From NCBI RefSeq assembly GCF_000745015.1, contig NZ_JQNA01000002.1:3596001-3660000 (forward strand): a DNA stretch of 64,000 nucleotides, read 5' to 3'. The first letter of the stretch is position 1. Every line of letters begins with the position of its first letter. The notes below the pieces were generated by a model. The model ran no database searches, had not been told where the DNA came from, and saw only the letters and a list, made by a program, of their open reading frames with translations. This document shows positions 49,146 through 58,443 of the stretch, piece by piece. Origin of the DNA: Burkholderia sp. 9120. Lineage in GTDB: Bacteria; Pseudomonadota; Gammaproteobacteria; Burkholderiales; Burkholderiaceae. The translations under genes were made by a program, and so were the position numbers.

Positions 49146-50858
49146 ATGCGAGATTTTCTGGCGGGTATGACGGCGCGCATGAGCGTGTTGAAGGGCGTCC
49201 TTCCGTTGACGCGCGGCAGCGCCGTGCGTGATGCGCTAGCCGGCGTGCAACTCGCGTCGATGGATATTCCGCAAGTCCTGGGCTACGCGCGTATCGCCGG
49301 CATGCCGGCCGTGGCAGGGCTTTACACCGTTTTCCTGCCGTTGCTCGCCTTTGCGTTTTTCGGTGCCTCCCGGCACCTCGTGGTCGCCGCCGATTCCGCG
49401 ACCGCCACCATCTTCGCAAGCCGGCTCTCTACCATGGCGCCGCCGTCGAGCGTCGAATACGCGTCGCTCGCCGCGATGGTCGCGTTGCTGACCGCCGGGT
49501 TGCTGCTCGTCGCGCGTATTTTCAAACTGGGTTTTCTGGCCGACTTCCTGTCGCGCACCGTGCTGGTCGGTTTTCTCGCGGGCGTCGGCGTGCAGGTCGG
49601 CATTGCCATGCTCGGCGACATGTTCGGTGTGCCCGGCCATGCGGCGAGCAGCGTTGCGCAAGTGGCGCTGGTGGTGCGCGAAGCGGCGCAGATCCATCTG
49701 CCGACGCCAGGTATTTCGCTGCTGGTGGTCGTCGCCATTCTCGCGTGCAAACGCTTTTTGCCGCGTGCGCCGGTGCCGCTGTTCGCCGTCGTGGCGGGCA
49801 TCGCCGCCAGCGATATCTACGGCTTCGCGGCGCACGGCATCTCCGTGCTCGGGCCGGTGGCGGGCGGACTGCCGCCGCTGCGCATGCCTTCCGTGACGTG
49901 GCAGCAGATGCTCGATCTGTTGCCGGTCGCAGCCTCCTGTTTCGTGATGATCGTCGCGCAGAGCGCCGCCGCGAGCCGTGTGTTCGCGGAGCGTTATCAC
50001 GAACCCGTGGATACCAACGCCGACCTGCTGGGCATCGCCGCGGCCAACGCGGCGGCGGCGTTCACCGGCGCCTTCGTGGTCAACGGCAGCCCGACACAAA
50101 CGGCCATGGGCGATCGCGCGGGCACGCGCAGCCAGTTCGCGCAGGTCGTGTTCGCGGCGGTGGTGGTGGTCGTGCTGCTGTTTTTCAGCCGCTTTTTGCA
50201 GTATCTGCCGCATTGCATTCTCGCCAGCATCGTCTTCACGATCGCCGTCGGGCTGATCAATGTGCAGGCGCTGTTTTCGATTCGCCGCGAAAGTCCGGGC
50301 GAATTCACGCTGGCCGTGTTTACCGCGCTGGCGGTCGTGCTGATCGGTGTCGAGCACGGCATTCTGGTGGCCGTGGCGCTCTCGCTGCTGCGCCACGTGC
50401 GCCACAGTTACCGTCCTCACACGATGATTCTCGCGCCCGGCGACGACGGCGTCTGGGTGCCGGTGCCTGCCGCGCCCGGCATGCAGACCGCGCCGGGGTT
50501 GATCGTCTATCGCTTCGGCGCCGACCTGTTCTACGCGAACGATCACTTTTTCGTCGACGATTCGCGCCGTTTGATTGATCACGCGCCGAGCAAGGTGCGC
50601 TGGTTCGTCGTCGACGCGAGTGCGATTACCGACCTCGACTATTCGGCGGCGCGTTCGGTGGGGGAGTTGTGCGAGGCGTTGAAGGCGAGCGGCATCGAAG
50701 TGATCTTCGCCCGCGTGAACCGCTATCTGCGCGCGGACATGGACCGGCATGGGATCACGCCGGTGATCGACACGAGCTGCATTTTCAGCACCTTGCATGA
50801 GGCGCTGCGCTCGGCCGGCGTGGAGAAGCCGGACCTGCACGTCAAGGAAGCCACCTAG
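49146..50858 (+). CDS. SulP-family anion transporter with C-terminal STAS domain
   Basis: 570 residues from ATG 49146; an upstream frame opening at 49089 adds 19 non-conserved residues. The transmembrane part begins 'AVRDALAGVQLASMDIPQVLGYARIAGMPAVAGLYT', the SulP signature region with the conserved 'P..L.YA..AG.P...GLY'. 'ATATIFASRLSTMAPP' and 'GSPTQTAMGDRAGTRSQ' follow the family order, with about 12 helices in all. The STAS domain spans about 445-560, with 'WFVVDASAITDLDYSAA', the phosphorylation-loop region. It imports sulfate or another inorganic or dicarboxylate anion; the precise substrate cannot be read from sequence. Confidence 0.92.
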   Translation: MRDFLAGMTARMSVLKGVLPLTRGSAVRDALAGVQLASMDIPQVLGYARIAGMPAVAGLYTVFLPLLAFAFFGASRHLVVAADSATATIFASRLSTMAPPSSVEYASLAAMVALLTAGLLLVARIFKLGFLADFLSRTVLVGFLAGVGVQVGIAMLGDMFGVPGHAASSVAQVALVVREAAQIHLPTPGISLLVVVAILACKRFLPRAPVPLFAVVAGIAASDIYGFAAHGISVLGPVAGGLPPLRMPSVTWQQMLDLLPVAASCFVMIVAQSAAASRVFAERYHEPVDTNADLLGIAAANAAAAFTGAFVVNGSPTQTAMGDRAGTRSQFAQVVFAAVVVVVLLFFSRFLQYLPHCILASIVFTIAVGLINVQALFSIRRESPGEFTLAVFTALAVVLIGVEHGILVAVALSLLRHVRHSYRPHTMILAPGDDGVWVPVPAAPGMQTAPGLIVYRFGADLFYANDHFFVDDSRRLIDHAPSKVRWFVVDASAITDLDYSAARSVGELCEALKASGIEVIFARVNRYLRADMDRHGITPVIDTSCIFSTLHEALRSAGVEKPDLHVKEAT

Positions 50859-50871
50859 CCGCTGGTTCTGT

Positions 50872-51231
50872 TTAGCGCGGCGCTTCGTCGTCGAAGAAGA
50901 AGTGGCCGATAAAGAAGCACGCACCGGCAACGGCCACGCCCAGCACGGCCACCGTATAAGCGAGCGCGGCGCCGTGCCACAGTCCGTCGAACCAGTCGTG
51001 AAGCTGCGCCATCAGCACTTCCGCCGTGCCGCCGATACGCTGCAATTCGATCTGATAGCGCGGATCGGCCATGCCGTACTGGGAGACGGCGCTGTCGGGC
51101 GGCGCGGCCGTCGCGTAGAGAATCACCGCGGCGATCAGACTGGCGATCAGCACCGCGGCGCCCGCCAGATAAAACCGCTTCTGCGATGACGGACGTTGCG
51201 CGCCCGGGTTTGAATGGTCGCTACCGCTCAT
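50872..51231 (-). CDS. Small membrane protein with two helices, function unknown
   Basis: 119 residues from ATG 51231 ('MSGSDHSNPGAQ'). There are two predicted transmembrane segments: 'FYLAGAAVLIASLIAAVILYATAA' (about 20-43) and 'AALAYTVAVLGVAVAGACFFIGHFFF' (about 88-113), separated by a soluble loop of about 45 residues ('SQYGMADPRYQIELQRIGG'). The C-terminus is acidic. It is convergent with the SulP transporter (13-bp gap) and 76 bp downstream of the LysE gene on the same strand, so it may be cotranscribed with LysE. No family recognised. Confidence 0.65.
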   Translation of the reverse strand: MSGSDHSNPGAQRPSSQKRFYLAGAAVLIASLIAAVILYATAAPPDSAVSQYGMADPRYQIELQRIGGTAEVLMAQLHDWFDGLWHGAALAYTVAVLGVAVAGACFFIGHFFFDDEAPR

Positions 51232-51307
51232 TGTGTTCGTGGATCCGCTCTGCCTGTCGTGGCGACAGTATCGCAGAGCGGCGCCGCGCGTCATGCACCG
51301 CGCGCGG

Positions 51308-51946
51308 CTAGCTTTTCGATGTCAGCATCTTGAACCCGGCGATCCCGAACATGATCGCGAGCGAGCCGTCGAGCCAGCGCCGGACCGCCAGATAGATACG
51401 GCGCGCCGACGCGGTCGAGAACAGCACCGCGTAGCTGCTGAACACCGAAACGCCGATGCACATGCACCCCAGCACCACCGGCAAGGTACGCGAGGCGCCG
51501 CTGGCCGGCGACATGGCCAGCGACACGATCGACAGCCAGACCAGAATCGCCTTCGGATTGGTGAGATGCAGCAGCAGGCCACGCAGATAGAGACGCTGCG
51601 GTGCCTCGTTCTGGCGGGTCGCGCTGGTCGGCAACGCGCTAGCGCTGAAGGCGGAACGCGCGGACTTGAAACCGAGCCACAGCAGATAGAGTCCGCCGGC
51701 AATCTTGATTGCGACCAGACACTCCGAGTAAGAGGCCAGCACCGCCGACAACCCCAGCGACGCCAGCAGCGCCCAGAAGAATGAACCCGATACCACGCCG
51801 AGCGCGAACGTGAGCGCGGCGCGGCGGCCCGCGCTCATGGCCAGCGACATGATCGCCAGGTTGCTCGGCCCGGGGCTCGCGGTGCCGACGAAGTACGCGC
51901 CGTAGGCGATCAGGACATCGGCGGTGACGAAGCTGCTGGTGATCAT
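51308..51946 (-). CDS. LysE/RhtB-family amino acid exporter
   Basis: 212 residues, six predicted transmembrane helices. The LysE signature 'YFVGTASPGPSNLAIMSLAMSAGRRAALTFALGVVSG' is at about 18-54, with the hallmark 'PGP' and 'G...G'. 'YLLWLGFKSARSA' (about 90-102) and 'LHLTNPKAILVWLSI' (about 131-145) are further family landmarks. It exports an amino acid or similar solute and prevents toxic build-up. The LysR regulator at 52121 is on the same strand just upstream, 174 bp away, a common regulator-exporter pair. Confidence 0.92.
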   Translation of the reverse strand: MITSSFVTADVLIAYGAYFVGTASPGPSNLAIMSLAMSAGRRAALTFALGVVSGSFFWALLASLGLSAVLASYSECLVAIKIAGGLYLLWLGFKSARSAFSASALPTSATRQNEAPQRLYLRGLLLHLTNPKAILVWLSIVSLAMSPASGASRTLPVVLGCMCIGVSVFSSYAVLFSTASARRIYLAVRRWLDGSLAIMFGIAGFKMLTSKS

Positions 51947-52120
51947 GGGTTGAAAACCTCAATGGCGGGCAAACCGTGCCGCTCGACACGAACACGGGAA
52001 GAAAAGGCGACTCGATGCGCGAGCAACGATTCTGAGTGCTCACGCGCCAGGCTCACAGATACAGTTGGTACGGACGGCGACAGCACAATCGCAGGTGGCC
52101 GTTGGCGTCGGCATGATCGC

Positions 52121-52996
52121 TCACGCGCCGGCTGCCGTGCCGATGCAGTCGGCGAGCGCCGCCGCCACCGCTTGCCGGCTGTGCCGCGGACGCTGCACGA
52201 GGCCGATTTCACGATGAAAAGTCGCGTCGCCGAGTTCGAGTGCGACGACATTGGCGGGCCACTTGCCGAGCCCGACCGTGTTCGGAATCAACGCCACGCC
52301 GATGCCGCGCGCGACGAGTTGCACGATTCCCTGCAACTCGTCGAGCTCGATCACGTCCTGCACATTCAGCCGCGAGCGCCGCAGAAACCGGTCGACCAGC
52401 CGCCCGCCGAACGACGCGCGGTCGTAGCGGATAAACGGCGCGCTCCTGAGCAATTCGCGCCAGGCGGGCTGGTTGCGCGCGAGCGCTTTCGGCGCGAGCA
52501 GCACGAACGGCTCGCTGGCGAGCGTGCGCCATTCGAGTTCGGACGGCAGCGCGAACGGCGGCCGGATGATCACCGCCAGGTCGAGCTCGCCGGAATCCAC
52601 CTGACCCAGCAAGCCCAGCGATACGCCCGGCACGACGCGAATTCGCCAGCCGGGGCGGTCGTCGCGAAAGCGCGCCAGCGCGTCGGCCAGAAACGACACC
52701 TGCGCGGACGCGATCGCGCCCACCCGCAGCATGCCGCTTTCCGCCGCGACCGCGCCGCGTTCCGAGAGCCGGGCGTACAGCGTCATCATTTCTTCGGCGA
52801 GCGCCAGCGTTTCGCGGCCCGCGTCGTTCAGCGTGGCGGAGCGCCCGGTGCGGTCGAACAGCGCGAAGCCGAGTTGTTCCTCGAGCCGCTGCATCTGCGC
52901 GCTCACGGCGGATTGCGTCAGGCCGATACGCGCGCCCGCGCCGGAAAACGTGCCGTACTGACTGACGGCGATAAAGGTCTTGAGTTCGCTCAGCAT
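52121..52996 (-). CDS. LysR-family transcriptional regulator
   Basis: 291 residues from ATG 52996 ('MLSELKTFIAVSQYGTFSGAGARIGLTQSAVSAQMQRLE'), with the HTH at about 2-60; the 28-residue upstream extension to 53080 does not fit the family start. The effector domain has 'RVGAIASAQVSFLADALARF' and ends with 'RPRHSRQAVAAALADCIGT'. It is divergent from the VOC gene at 53180 and upstream of the LysE exporter, so either could be controlled. A tandem TGATCGAT-TGATCGAA lies at its start (52996-53011), a possible regulatory site. Confidence 0.9.
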   Translation of the reverse strand: MLSELKTFIAVSQYGTFSGAGARIGLTQSAVSAQMQRLEEQLGFALFDRTGRSATLNDAGRETLALAEEMMTLYARLSERGAVAAESGMLRVGAIASAQVSFLADALARFRDDRPGWRIRVVPGVSLGLLGQVDSGELDLAVIIRPPFALPSELEWRTLASEPFVLLAPKALARNQPAWRELLRSAPFIRYDRASFGGRLVDRFLRRSRLNVQDVIELDELQGIVQLVARGIGVALIPNTVGLGKWPANVVALELGDATFHREIGLVQRPRHSRQAVAAALADCIGTAAGA

Positions 52997-53179
52997 GATC
53001 GATTGATCGAATTTAGTGTTGGTCAGGTCAAGTATATATCGTTTTGAAGCAATTTTGGTCATGGTTAAAATTGGCTTCAACGGTGTGGCGTTGTGCGCCG
53101 TGGTGCGCTTATCTCAGCCCACCGCAATGTCAACCCGACGCATTTCAATCCCTCATACCCACCACGAGCCTTTCCCATC

Positions 53180-53614
53180 ATGAGCGTTGCCGAAACCAGT
53201 TTGCCGCCGTTCCATCTGGCGTTTCCTGTTCATAGTCTCGCCGCCGCGCGCGAGTTTTACGGCGACCTGCTGGGTTGTCCGGAAGGCCGCAGTTCGGAGG
53301 CATGGGTCGATTTCAATTTCTACGGTCATCAGATCGTCGCGCACCTCGCGCCGGACGAAATTGGCCACCGCCAAACCAGTAAGGTGGACGGCGACGCCGT
53401 GCCGGTCCGTCACTTCGGCGCCGTGCTGTCCATGCCGCAATGGCAGGCTGCCGCCGACAAACTGCAACAGGCCGGTATCGATTTCATCATCGAACCGCAT
53501 GTGCGTTTCAAGGGCGAAGTCGGCGAGCAGGCGACCATGTTCTTTCTCGATCCGTCGGGCAATGCGCTGGAATTCAAGGCGTTTGCCGATATGTCGTCGT
53601 TGTTCGCGAAGTAG
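53180..53614 (+). CDS. VOC-family (glyoxalase/extradiol dioxygenase-like) protein
   Basis: 144 residues from ATG 53180 ('[39 protein letters not shown]'). The beta-alpha-beta-beta-beta modules of the VOC fold are present: '[22 protein letters not shown]' with the first metal-ligand His, 'GHQIVAHL' in the second strand region, and '[16 protein letters not shown]' with the terminal Glu ligand. This arrangement is complete for one metal site per pair of modules. It likely acts in glyoxalase-type or resistance chemistry; the substrate is unknown. A LysR regulator is divergent upstream. Confidence 0.88.
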   Translation: MSVAETSLPPFHLAFPVHSLAAAREFYGDLLGCPEGRSSEAWVDFNFYGHQIVAHLAPDEIGHRQTSKVDGDAVPVRHFGAVLSMPQWQAAADKLQQAGIDFIIEPHVRFKGEVGEQATMFFLDPSGNALEFKAFADMSSLFAK

Positions 53615-53942
53615 TTTTTTTACGGATGTAATGCGGTTCGGCGTTGAGACTGAACCCGTTTTGAAGGACAAGTTAAGTATTTGCTTGTCATAATTTGTTC
53701 TGAGCGCCTGTCTCGTGGTTTCCGCGCGAGGCGGGCGATTTCAAGTATCGCCAACAGCGCCTATCTTCATTCAACAAACGTTTGCTCATCGCCAATTGCG
53801 GCGGTGTTTCAAACGCATTTCGCCTTACATTAACCTTCCTGACAGTTCCGCCATTTTCACGCCATGCAGGTGTTGGTGCTAGCGATCTAGCATATGCGCT
53901 GGATTCAACCATCCCTTACCAGCATTCTCTCGGGCGCGTTTC
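53615..53942. other. 328-bp intergenic region upstream of RND operon
   Basis: No gene with a ribosome site is seen. The first part is more AT-rich (TTGTCATAATTTG near 53687-53699), which could give a promoter -10 element. The stretch should hold the RND operon promoter. Confidence 0.4.
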
Positions 53943-56900
53943 ATGTGGATCGTCAACGTTGCGCTTAAACGGCCATACACGTTCATCGTGATGGCCATTC
54001 TGATCTTGCTGGCGACGCCGTTCGTGCTGTTGACCACGCCGGTCGACGTGTTGCCGGAAATCAATATTCCGGTGGTCAGCATCATCTGGAATTACACCGG
54101 TTTGTCGGCCGAAGATATGGCCAACCGTATCACCTCGGTCAACGAGCGCAGCCTGACCACCACCGTCAACGACATCGAGCACATCGAGTCGCAGTCGCTG
54201 GCGGGCATTGCGATTCTGAAAATCTTTCTGCAACCCACGGCGAACATCCAGACCGCGATCGCACAGACCGTTGCGGTGGAGCAGGCGCAGCTCAAGCAGA
54301 TGCCGCCGGGCGCGACGCCGCCGCTCGTGATCAGCTATTCGGCCTCGAGCATTCCGGTGATCCAGCTCGGCCTGTCGAGCCCGAAGCTCTCGGAGCAGGC
54401 GCTCAACGACACCGCGCTGAACTTCCTGCGTCCGCAACTCGTGACGATTCCCGGCGCGGCCGTGCCGTATCCGTACGGCGGCAAGTCGCGTCTGATCTCG
54501 GTCGACCTCGACACGCGCGCGTTGCTGGCGAAAGGCCTGACGCCCTCGGACGTGGTCAGCGCGTTCAACGCGCAGAACCTGATTCTGCCGACCGGTACGG
54601 CCAAGATCGGGCCGAAGGAATACACGATCAACATGAACGGCTCGCCCGCCACGGTGGAAGGGCTCAACGACATTCCGGTGCGCACGCTCAACGGCGCGAC
54701 GACTTATCTACGCGAGGTCGCGCACGTGCGCGACGGCTTCTCGCCGCAGACCAACGTGGTGCGTCAGGACGGCCACCGCGGCGTGTTGATCTCGGTACTC
54801 AAGAACGGCAGTGCGTCGACGCTGTCGATCGTCAATACGTTGCGCGATCTGCTGCCGAACGCGCGCGCGTCGTTGCCGCCCGACCTGAACGTGACGGCGC
54901 TGTTCGATCAGTCGGTGTTCGTGAAGGCGGCCGTGCAGGGCGTGGTGCGTGAGGCGCTGGTGGCCGCCGCGCTGACCGCCGCGATGATTCTGCTGTTCCT
55001 CGGCAACTGGCGCAGTACCTGCATCATCGCGATCTCGATTCCGTTGTCGATTCTGTCTTCGCTGATTGCCTTGCATGCGCTCGGGCAGACCATCAACATC
55101 ATGACGCTCGGCGGGCTCGCGCTCGCTGTCGGGATTCTGGTCGACGATGCAACGGTGACGATCGAGAATATCGAACGGCATCTGCATATGGGCACGAATC
55201 TGCACGACGCGATTCTCGACGGCGCGGGCGAAATCGCGATTCCGGCGCTGGTGTCCACGCTGTGTATCTGTATCGTGTTCGTGCCGATGTTCTTCCTGAC
55301 CGGTGTGGCGCGCTATCTGTTCGTGCCGCTCGCCGAAGCGGTGGTGTTCGCGATGCTCGCCTCGTACATTCTGTCGCGCACGCTGGTGCCGACCATGGCG
55401 ATGCTGCTGATGGGCCACGCGCACAAGCCGAAAGCCGGCGCGAAACCGAATCCGTTCATGCGCATCTATCACCGCTTCGATCAGGGTTTCGAGCGCATGC
55501 GGGCCGGCTACATCATGATTCTGAGCAGTGTGCTGGTGCGGCGCGGGCGCTTCGGCAGCCTGTTTCTCGGCTTCTGCATTGTCTCGATGGGGCTGGTTTT
55601 CGTGCTCGGCGAAGACTTCTTTCCGAGTGTCGACGCGGGCGATATCCGCCTGCATATGCGTGCGCCGACCGGCACCCGGATCGAGGAAACCGCGCGTCTC
55701 GCGGACGAGGTCGAGAAGGCGATTCGCGAGGTCGTTCCCGCGAAGGAACTGGGCACGATTCTCGACAACCTCGGCTTGCCGTATAGCGGTATCAATCTCT
55801 CGTACAGCAATGCCGGCACGATCGGCACGCTCGACGGCGAGATCCAGGTCGCGCTGAACGAAGACCACAAGCCGACGCAAACCTACATGGACAAGTTGCG
55901 CACGATTCTGCCGCAGCGTTTTCCAGGCGTGGAGTTTTTCTTCCAGCCGGCCGACATCGTCACGCAGATTCTGAACTTCGGTTTGCCGGCGGCAGTGGAC
56001 GTGCAGATTTCCGGTGCGGATCAGCAGGGCAACTTCGACATTGCGCGCAAACTGCTGAAGCAGGTGCGGATGATTCCCGGCACAGTGGATACGCACATCC
56101 AGCAGAAACTGGATGAGCCGGCCATCAATCTTCAGATGGATCGCACCCGTTTGCAGCAGCTCAATCTGAGCGCGAGCAACGTGGCGCAAAACGTGCTGAT
56201 TTCGTTGTCGGGCAGCTCGCAAACGTCGCCGGGTTTCTGGTTCAACAACCGCAACGGGGTCGAATACAGCGTCGCGGTGCAGACGCCGCAGTACCAGGTG
56301 TCGTCGATCGACGAATTGCTGCGCACGCCCGTGTCGGGCTCGGCCAACGGGCCGACGCAACTGCTCGGCAACCTGGTGCGTGTGTCGCCGCAGAGTCAGT
56401 TCGCGGAAGTCACGCACTACAACATCAAACCGGTGATCGATCTGTACGTGAGCGTGGAAAACCGCGACCTGGGCAGCGTGGCGAGCCAGGTCGACAAGCT
56501 GGTGAATGACGCGCGCGCGTCGCTGCCGCGCGGCAGTCAGATCGTCGTGCGCGGCCAGGTGCAGACCATGCGCAGTTCGTTCTTCGGGCTAGGTATTGGC
56601 GTGGCGATGGCGATCGTGCTGGTGTACCTGTTGATCGTGGTGAACTTCCAGTCGTGGGTCGATCCGCTGATCATCGTCAGCGCGTTGCCGGCGGCGCTCG
56701 CGGGCATTGTGTGGATGCTGTTTCTGACCGGCACGCATCTGAGCGTACCGGCGCTGACCGGCGCGATCATGACGATGGGCGTGGCGACCGCCAACAGTAT
56801 TCTGATGGTGTCGTTCGCGCGCCAGCGGCTCTCGGCCGGCGCACCGCCGCTGACCGCCGCGCTCGAAGCCGGTGCGAGCCGGATCCGGCCGGTGCTGATG

Positions 56901-57197
56901 ACCGCTTTCGCCATGATCATCGGCATGATTCCGATGGCGCTCGGTCTCGGCGAAGGCGCCGAGCAGAACGCGCCGCTCGGCCGCGCGGTGATCGGCGGCC
57001 TGCTGTTCGCCACGGTGTCCACGCTGTTTTTCGTGCCGCTGGTGTTTGCGGGTATTCATACCCGGCTCGCGCGGCGCCACGGTAAAGACGACGATGCGGA
57101 CCACTCGGGCCGCCACGACGATGGCCACGACGGCGGTAACGGTAATGGCAACGACGGCCCCGCGCCGGACCACGGCGGCGCTGCCAAGCCCGCGTAA
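53943..57197 (+). CDS. RND efflux pump inner membrane transporter with His/Asp-rich tail
   Basis: 1084 residues, normal for an RND pump plus a tail. The N-terminal helix 'LKRPYTFIVMAILILLATPFVLL' is typical. The porter loops and two sets of transmembrane helices follow. The proton-relay TM4 motif 'GILVDDATVTIENIERH' (about 400-416) carries the paired Asp of hydrophobe/amphiphile (HAE-type) pumps and not the metal-pump (CzcA) pattern. 'GAEQNAPLGRAVIGGLLFATVSTLFFVPLVF' ends the second bundle. The last 40 residues are His-, Asp- and Gly-rich ('HGKDDDADHSG', 'HDDGHDGG') and look metal-binding. It is the first gene of a four- to five-gene operon. Confidence 0.93.
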   Translation: MWIVNVALKRPYTFIVMAILILLATPFVLLTTPVDVLPEINIPVVSIIWNYTGLSAEDMANRITSVNERSLTTTVNDIEHIESQSLAGIAILKIFLQPTANIQTAIAQTVAVEQAQLKQMPPGATPPLVISYSASSIPVIQLGLSSPKLSEQALNDTALNFLRPQLVTIPGAAVPYPYGGKSRLISVDLDTRALLAKGLTPSDVVSAFNAQNLILPTGTAKIGPKEYTINMNGSPATVEGLNDIPVRTLNGATTYLREVAHVRDGFSPQTNVVRQDGHRGVLISVLKNGSASTLSIVNTLRDLLPNARASLPPDLNVTALFDQSVFVKAAVQGVVREALVAAALTAAMILLFLGNWRSTCIIAISIPLSILSSLIALHALGQTINIMTLGGLALAVGILVDDATVTIENIERHLHMGTNLHDAILDGAGEIAIPALVSTLCICIVFVPMFFLTGVARYLFVPLAEAVVFAMLASYILSRTLVPTMAMLLMGHAHKPKAGAKPNPFMRIYHRFDQGFERMRAGYIMILSSVLVRRGRFGSLFLGFCIVSMGLVFVLGEDFFPSVDAGDIRLHMRAPTGTRIEETARLADEVEKAIREVVPAKELGTILDNLGLPYSGINLSYSNAGTIGTLDGEIQVALNEDHKPTQTYMDKLRTILPQRFPGVEFFFQPADIVTQILNFGLPAAVDVQISGADQQGNFDIARKLLKQVRMIPGTVDTHIQQKLDEPAINLQMDRTRLQQLNLSASNVAQNVLISLSGSSQTSPGFWFNNRNGVEYSVAVQTPQYQVSSIDELLRTPVSGSANGPTQLLGNLVRVSPQSQFAEVTHYNIKPVIDLYVSVENRDLGSVASQVDKLVNDARASLPRGSQIVVRGQVQTMRSSFFGLGIGVAMAIVLVYLLIVVNFQSWVDPLIIVSALPAALAGIVWMLFLTGTHLSVPALTGAIMTMGVATANSILMVSFARQRLSAGAPPLTAALEAGASRIRPVLMTAFAMIIGMIPMALGLGEGAEQNAPLGRAVIGGLLFATVSTLFFVPLVFAGIHTRLARRHGKDDDADHSGRHDDGHDGGNGNGNDGPAPDHGGAAKPA

Positions 57198-57219
57198 AGT
57201 TAAATGATGGCTGACTGAA

Positions 57220-58443
57220 ATGACCGAAAAAACCCATGCATCGCTAGCGATCCCCGCGCGAGAGACCGAAGGCGGGCACGCATTGCCGCCGCGCCATCGC
57301 GAATGGAAGCGCGCCAAAATCGCCATCTGGATCGTGCTGGCGCTGCTCGCCGTGGGCGCGTTGCGCACCGTGGTCGCAGACGTGCTGCAGAGCCGTTCGG
57401 TGGCGGAGACGACCAAACAGAACGCCACCCAATACGTGAACGTGGTGAGCCCGACGCAGACCGCGGGCGGCGGTGACACGCTGTTGCCGGGCACCTTGCG
57501 CGGTAACGTGGAGTCGCCGATCTATGCGCGCTCGACGGGTTATCTGCTGCACTGGTACGCCGATATCGGCGCGCGGGTGAAGCAGGGGCAACTGCTGGCC
57601 GATCTGGACACGCCGGAAATCGATCAGGAATTGGCGCAGGCGTTGGCGCAGCGTCAACAGACCAGCTCGAGTCTCGGCCTCGCGAAGAGCTCGCTGGACC
57701 GCTGGCAGCAATTGCGTCAGCGCGACGCGGTGTCGCAACAGGAACTCGACGAGCGGCAGAGCACGTACACGCAGGGCGTCGCCAACCTTGCCGCCGCCGA
57801 TGCCAACGTCAAACGTCTGCAGCAACTGGAATCGTTCAAGCGCATCGTCGCGCCGTTCGCGGGCGTGGTCACGCAACGCAATGTCGACGTCGGCGACCTG
57901 ATCGACGCGGGCAGCGGCACGAGCCGCGCGCTGTTCGCGCTGGCGCAGTCGGATCCGCTGCGCGTTTATGTGCAATTGCCGCAGGCTTACGCGCAAAACG
58001 TCTCGGTTGGCCAGAAGGTGGTGGTGACCCAGGCGGAACTGCCGGGTCAGCAATTCCACGGCACGATCACGCACATGTCCGGCGCGATCGACGTGCCGAC
58101 GCGTTCGCTGCAGATCGAAGTGACGCTGCCGAACCCCGACGACAAGCTGCGCCCCGGCGCGTATGTCCAGGTTGCGGTGCCGGCCGTGGCCCACGCGCAA
58201 CTGATGGTGCCGGGCAACGCGCTGCTGTTCCGCGCGGAAGGTCCGCGGCTCGCGGTGGTCGACGGGGACGGCAAGGTGCAGTTGCGCAAGATCGTGATTG
58301 CGCAGGATCTCGGGCAGACGCTCGAAATCGAAAGCGGGATCGAGGCGAGCGACAAGGTGATCATCAACCCGAGCGATTCGATCGCGGACGGCGATCACGT
58401 GCAGATCACCCAGCCGCAGAAAAACGGCAAGGGGGCGTCTTGA
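57220..58443 (+). CDS. RND efflux periplasmic adaptor (membrane fusion protein)
   Basis: 407 residues. A cytoplasmic leader of about 28 residues precedes an N-terminal anchor helix ('AKIAIWIVLALLAVGALRTVV', about 31-51). The adaptor layout is standard: 'GTLRGNVESPIYARSTGYLLHWYADIGARVKQGQLLADLDTPE' is the lipoyl half, followed by a coiled-coil hairpin with 'AQRQQTSSSLGLAKSSLDRWQQL' and 'SQQELDERQSTY', then the second lipoyl half and beta-barrel. It bridges the pump and the outer membrane factor. Its TGA overlaps the TTG start of the next gene by 4 nt, indicating coupling. Confidence 0.93.
   Translation: MTEKTHASLAIPARETEGGHALPPRHREWKRAKIAIWIVLALLAVGALRTVVADVLQSRSVAETTKQNATQYVNVVSPTQTAGGGDTLLPGTLRGNVESPIYARSTGYLLHWYADIGARVKQGQLLADLDTPEIDQELAQALAQRQQTSSSLGLAKSSLDRWQQLRQRDAVSQQELDERQSTYTQGVANLAAADANVKRLQQLESFKRIVAPFAGVVTQRNVDVGDLIDAGSGTSRALFALAQSDPLRVYVQLPQAYAQNVSVGQKVVVTQAELPGQQFHGTITHMSGAIDVPTRSLQIEVTLPNPDDKLRPGAYVQVAVPAVAHAQLMVPGNALLFRAEGPRLAVVDGDGKVQLRKIVIAQDLGQTLEIESGIEASDKVIINPSDSIADGDHVQITQPQKNGKGAS

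Noticed and set aside
49236..50930. 564-codon open frame on the minus strand
   Set aside because: Antisense to the SulP transporter; His/Arg/Gln-rich with no hydrophobic or domain pattern.
54708..56417. 569-codon open frame on the minus strand
   Set aside because: Antisense to the RND transporter; no recognisable domain.
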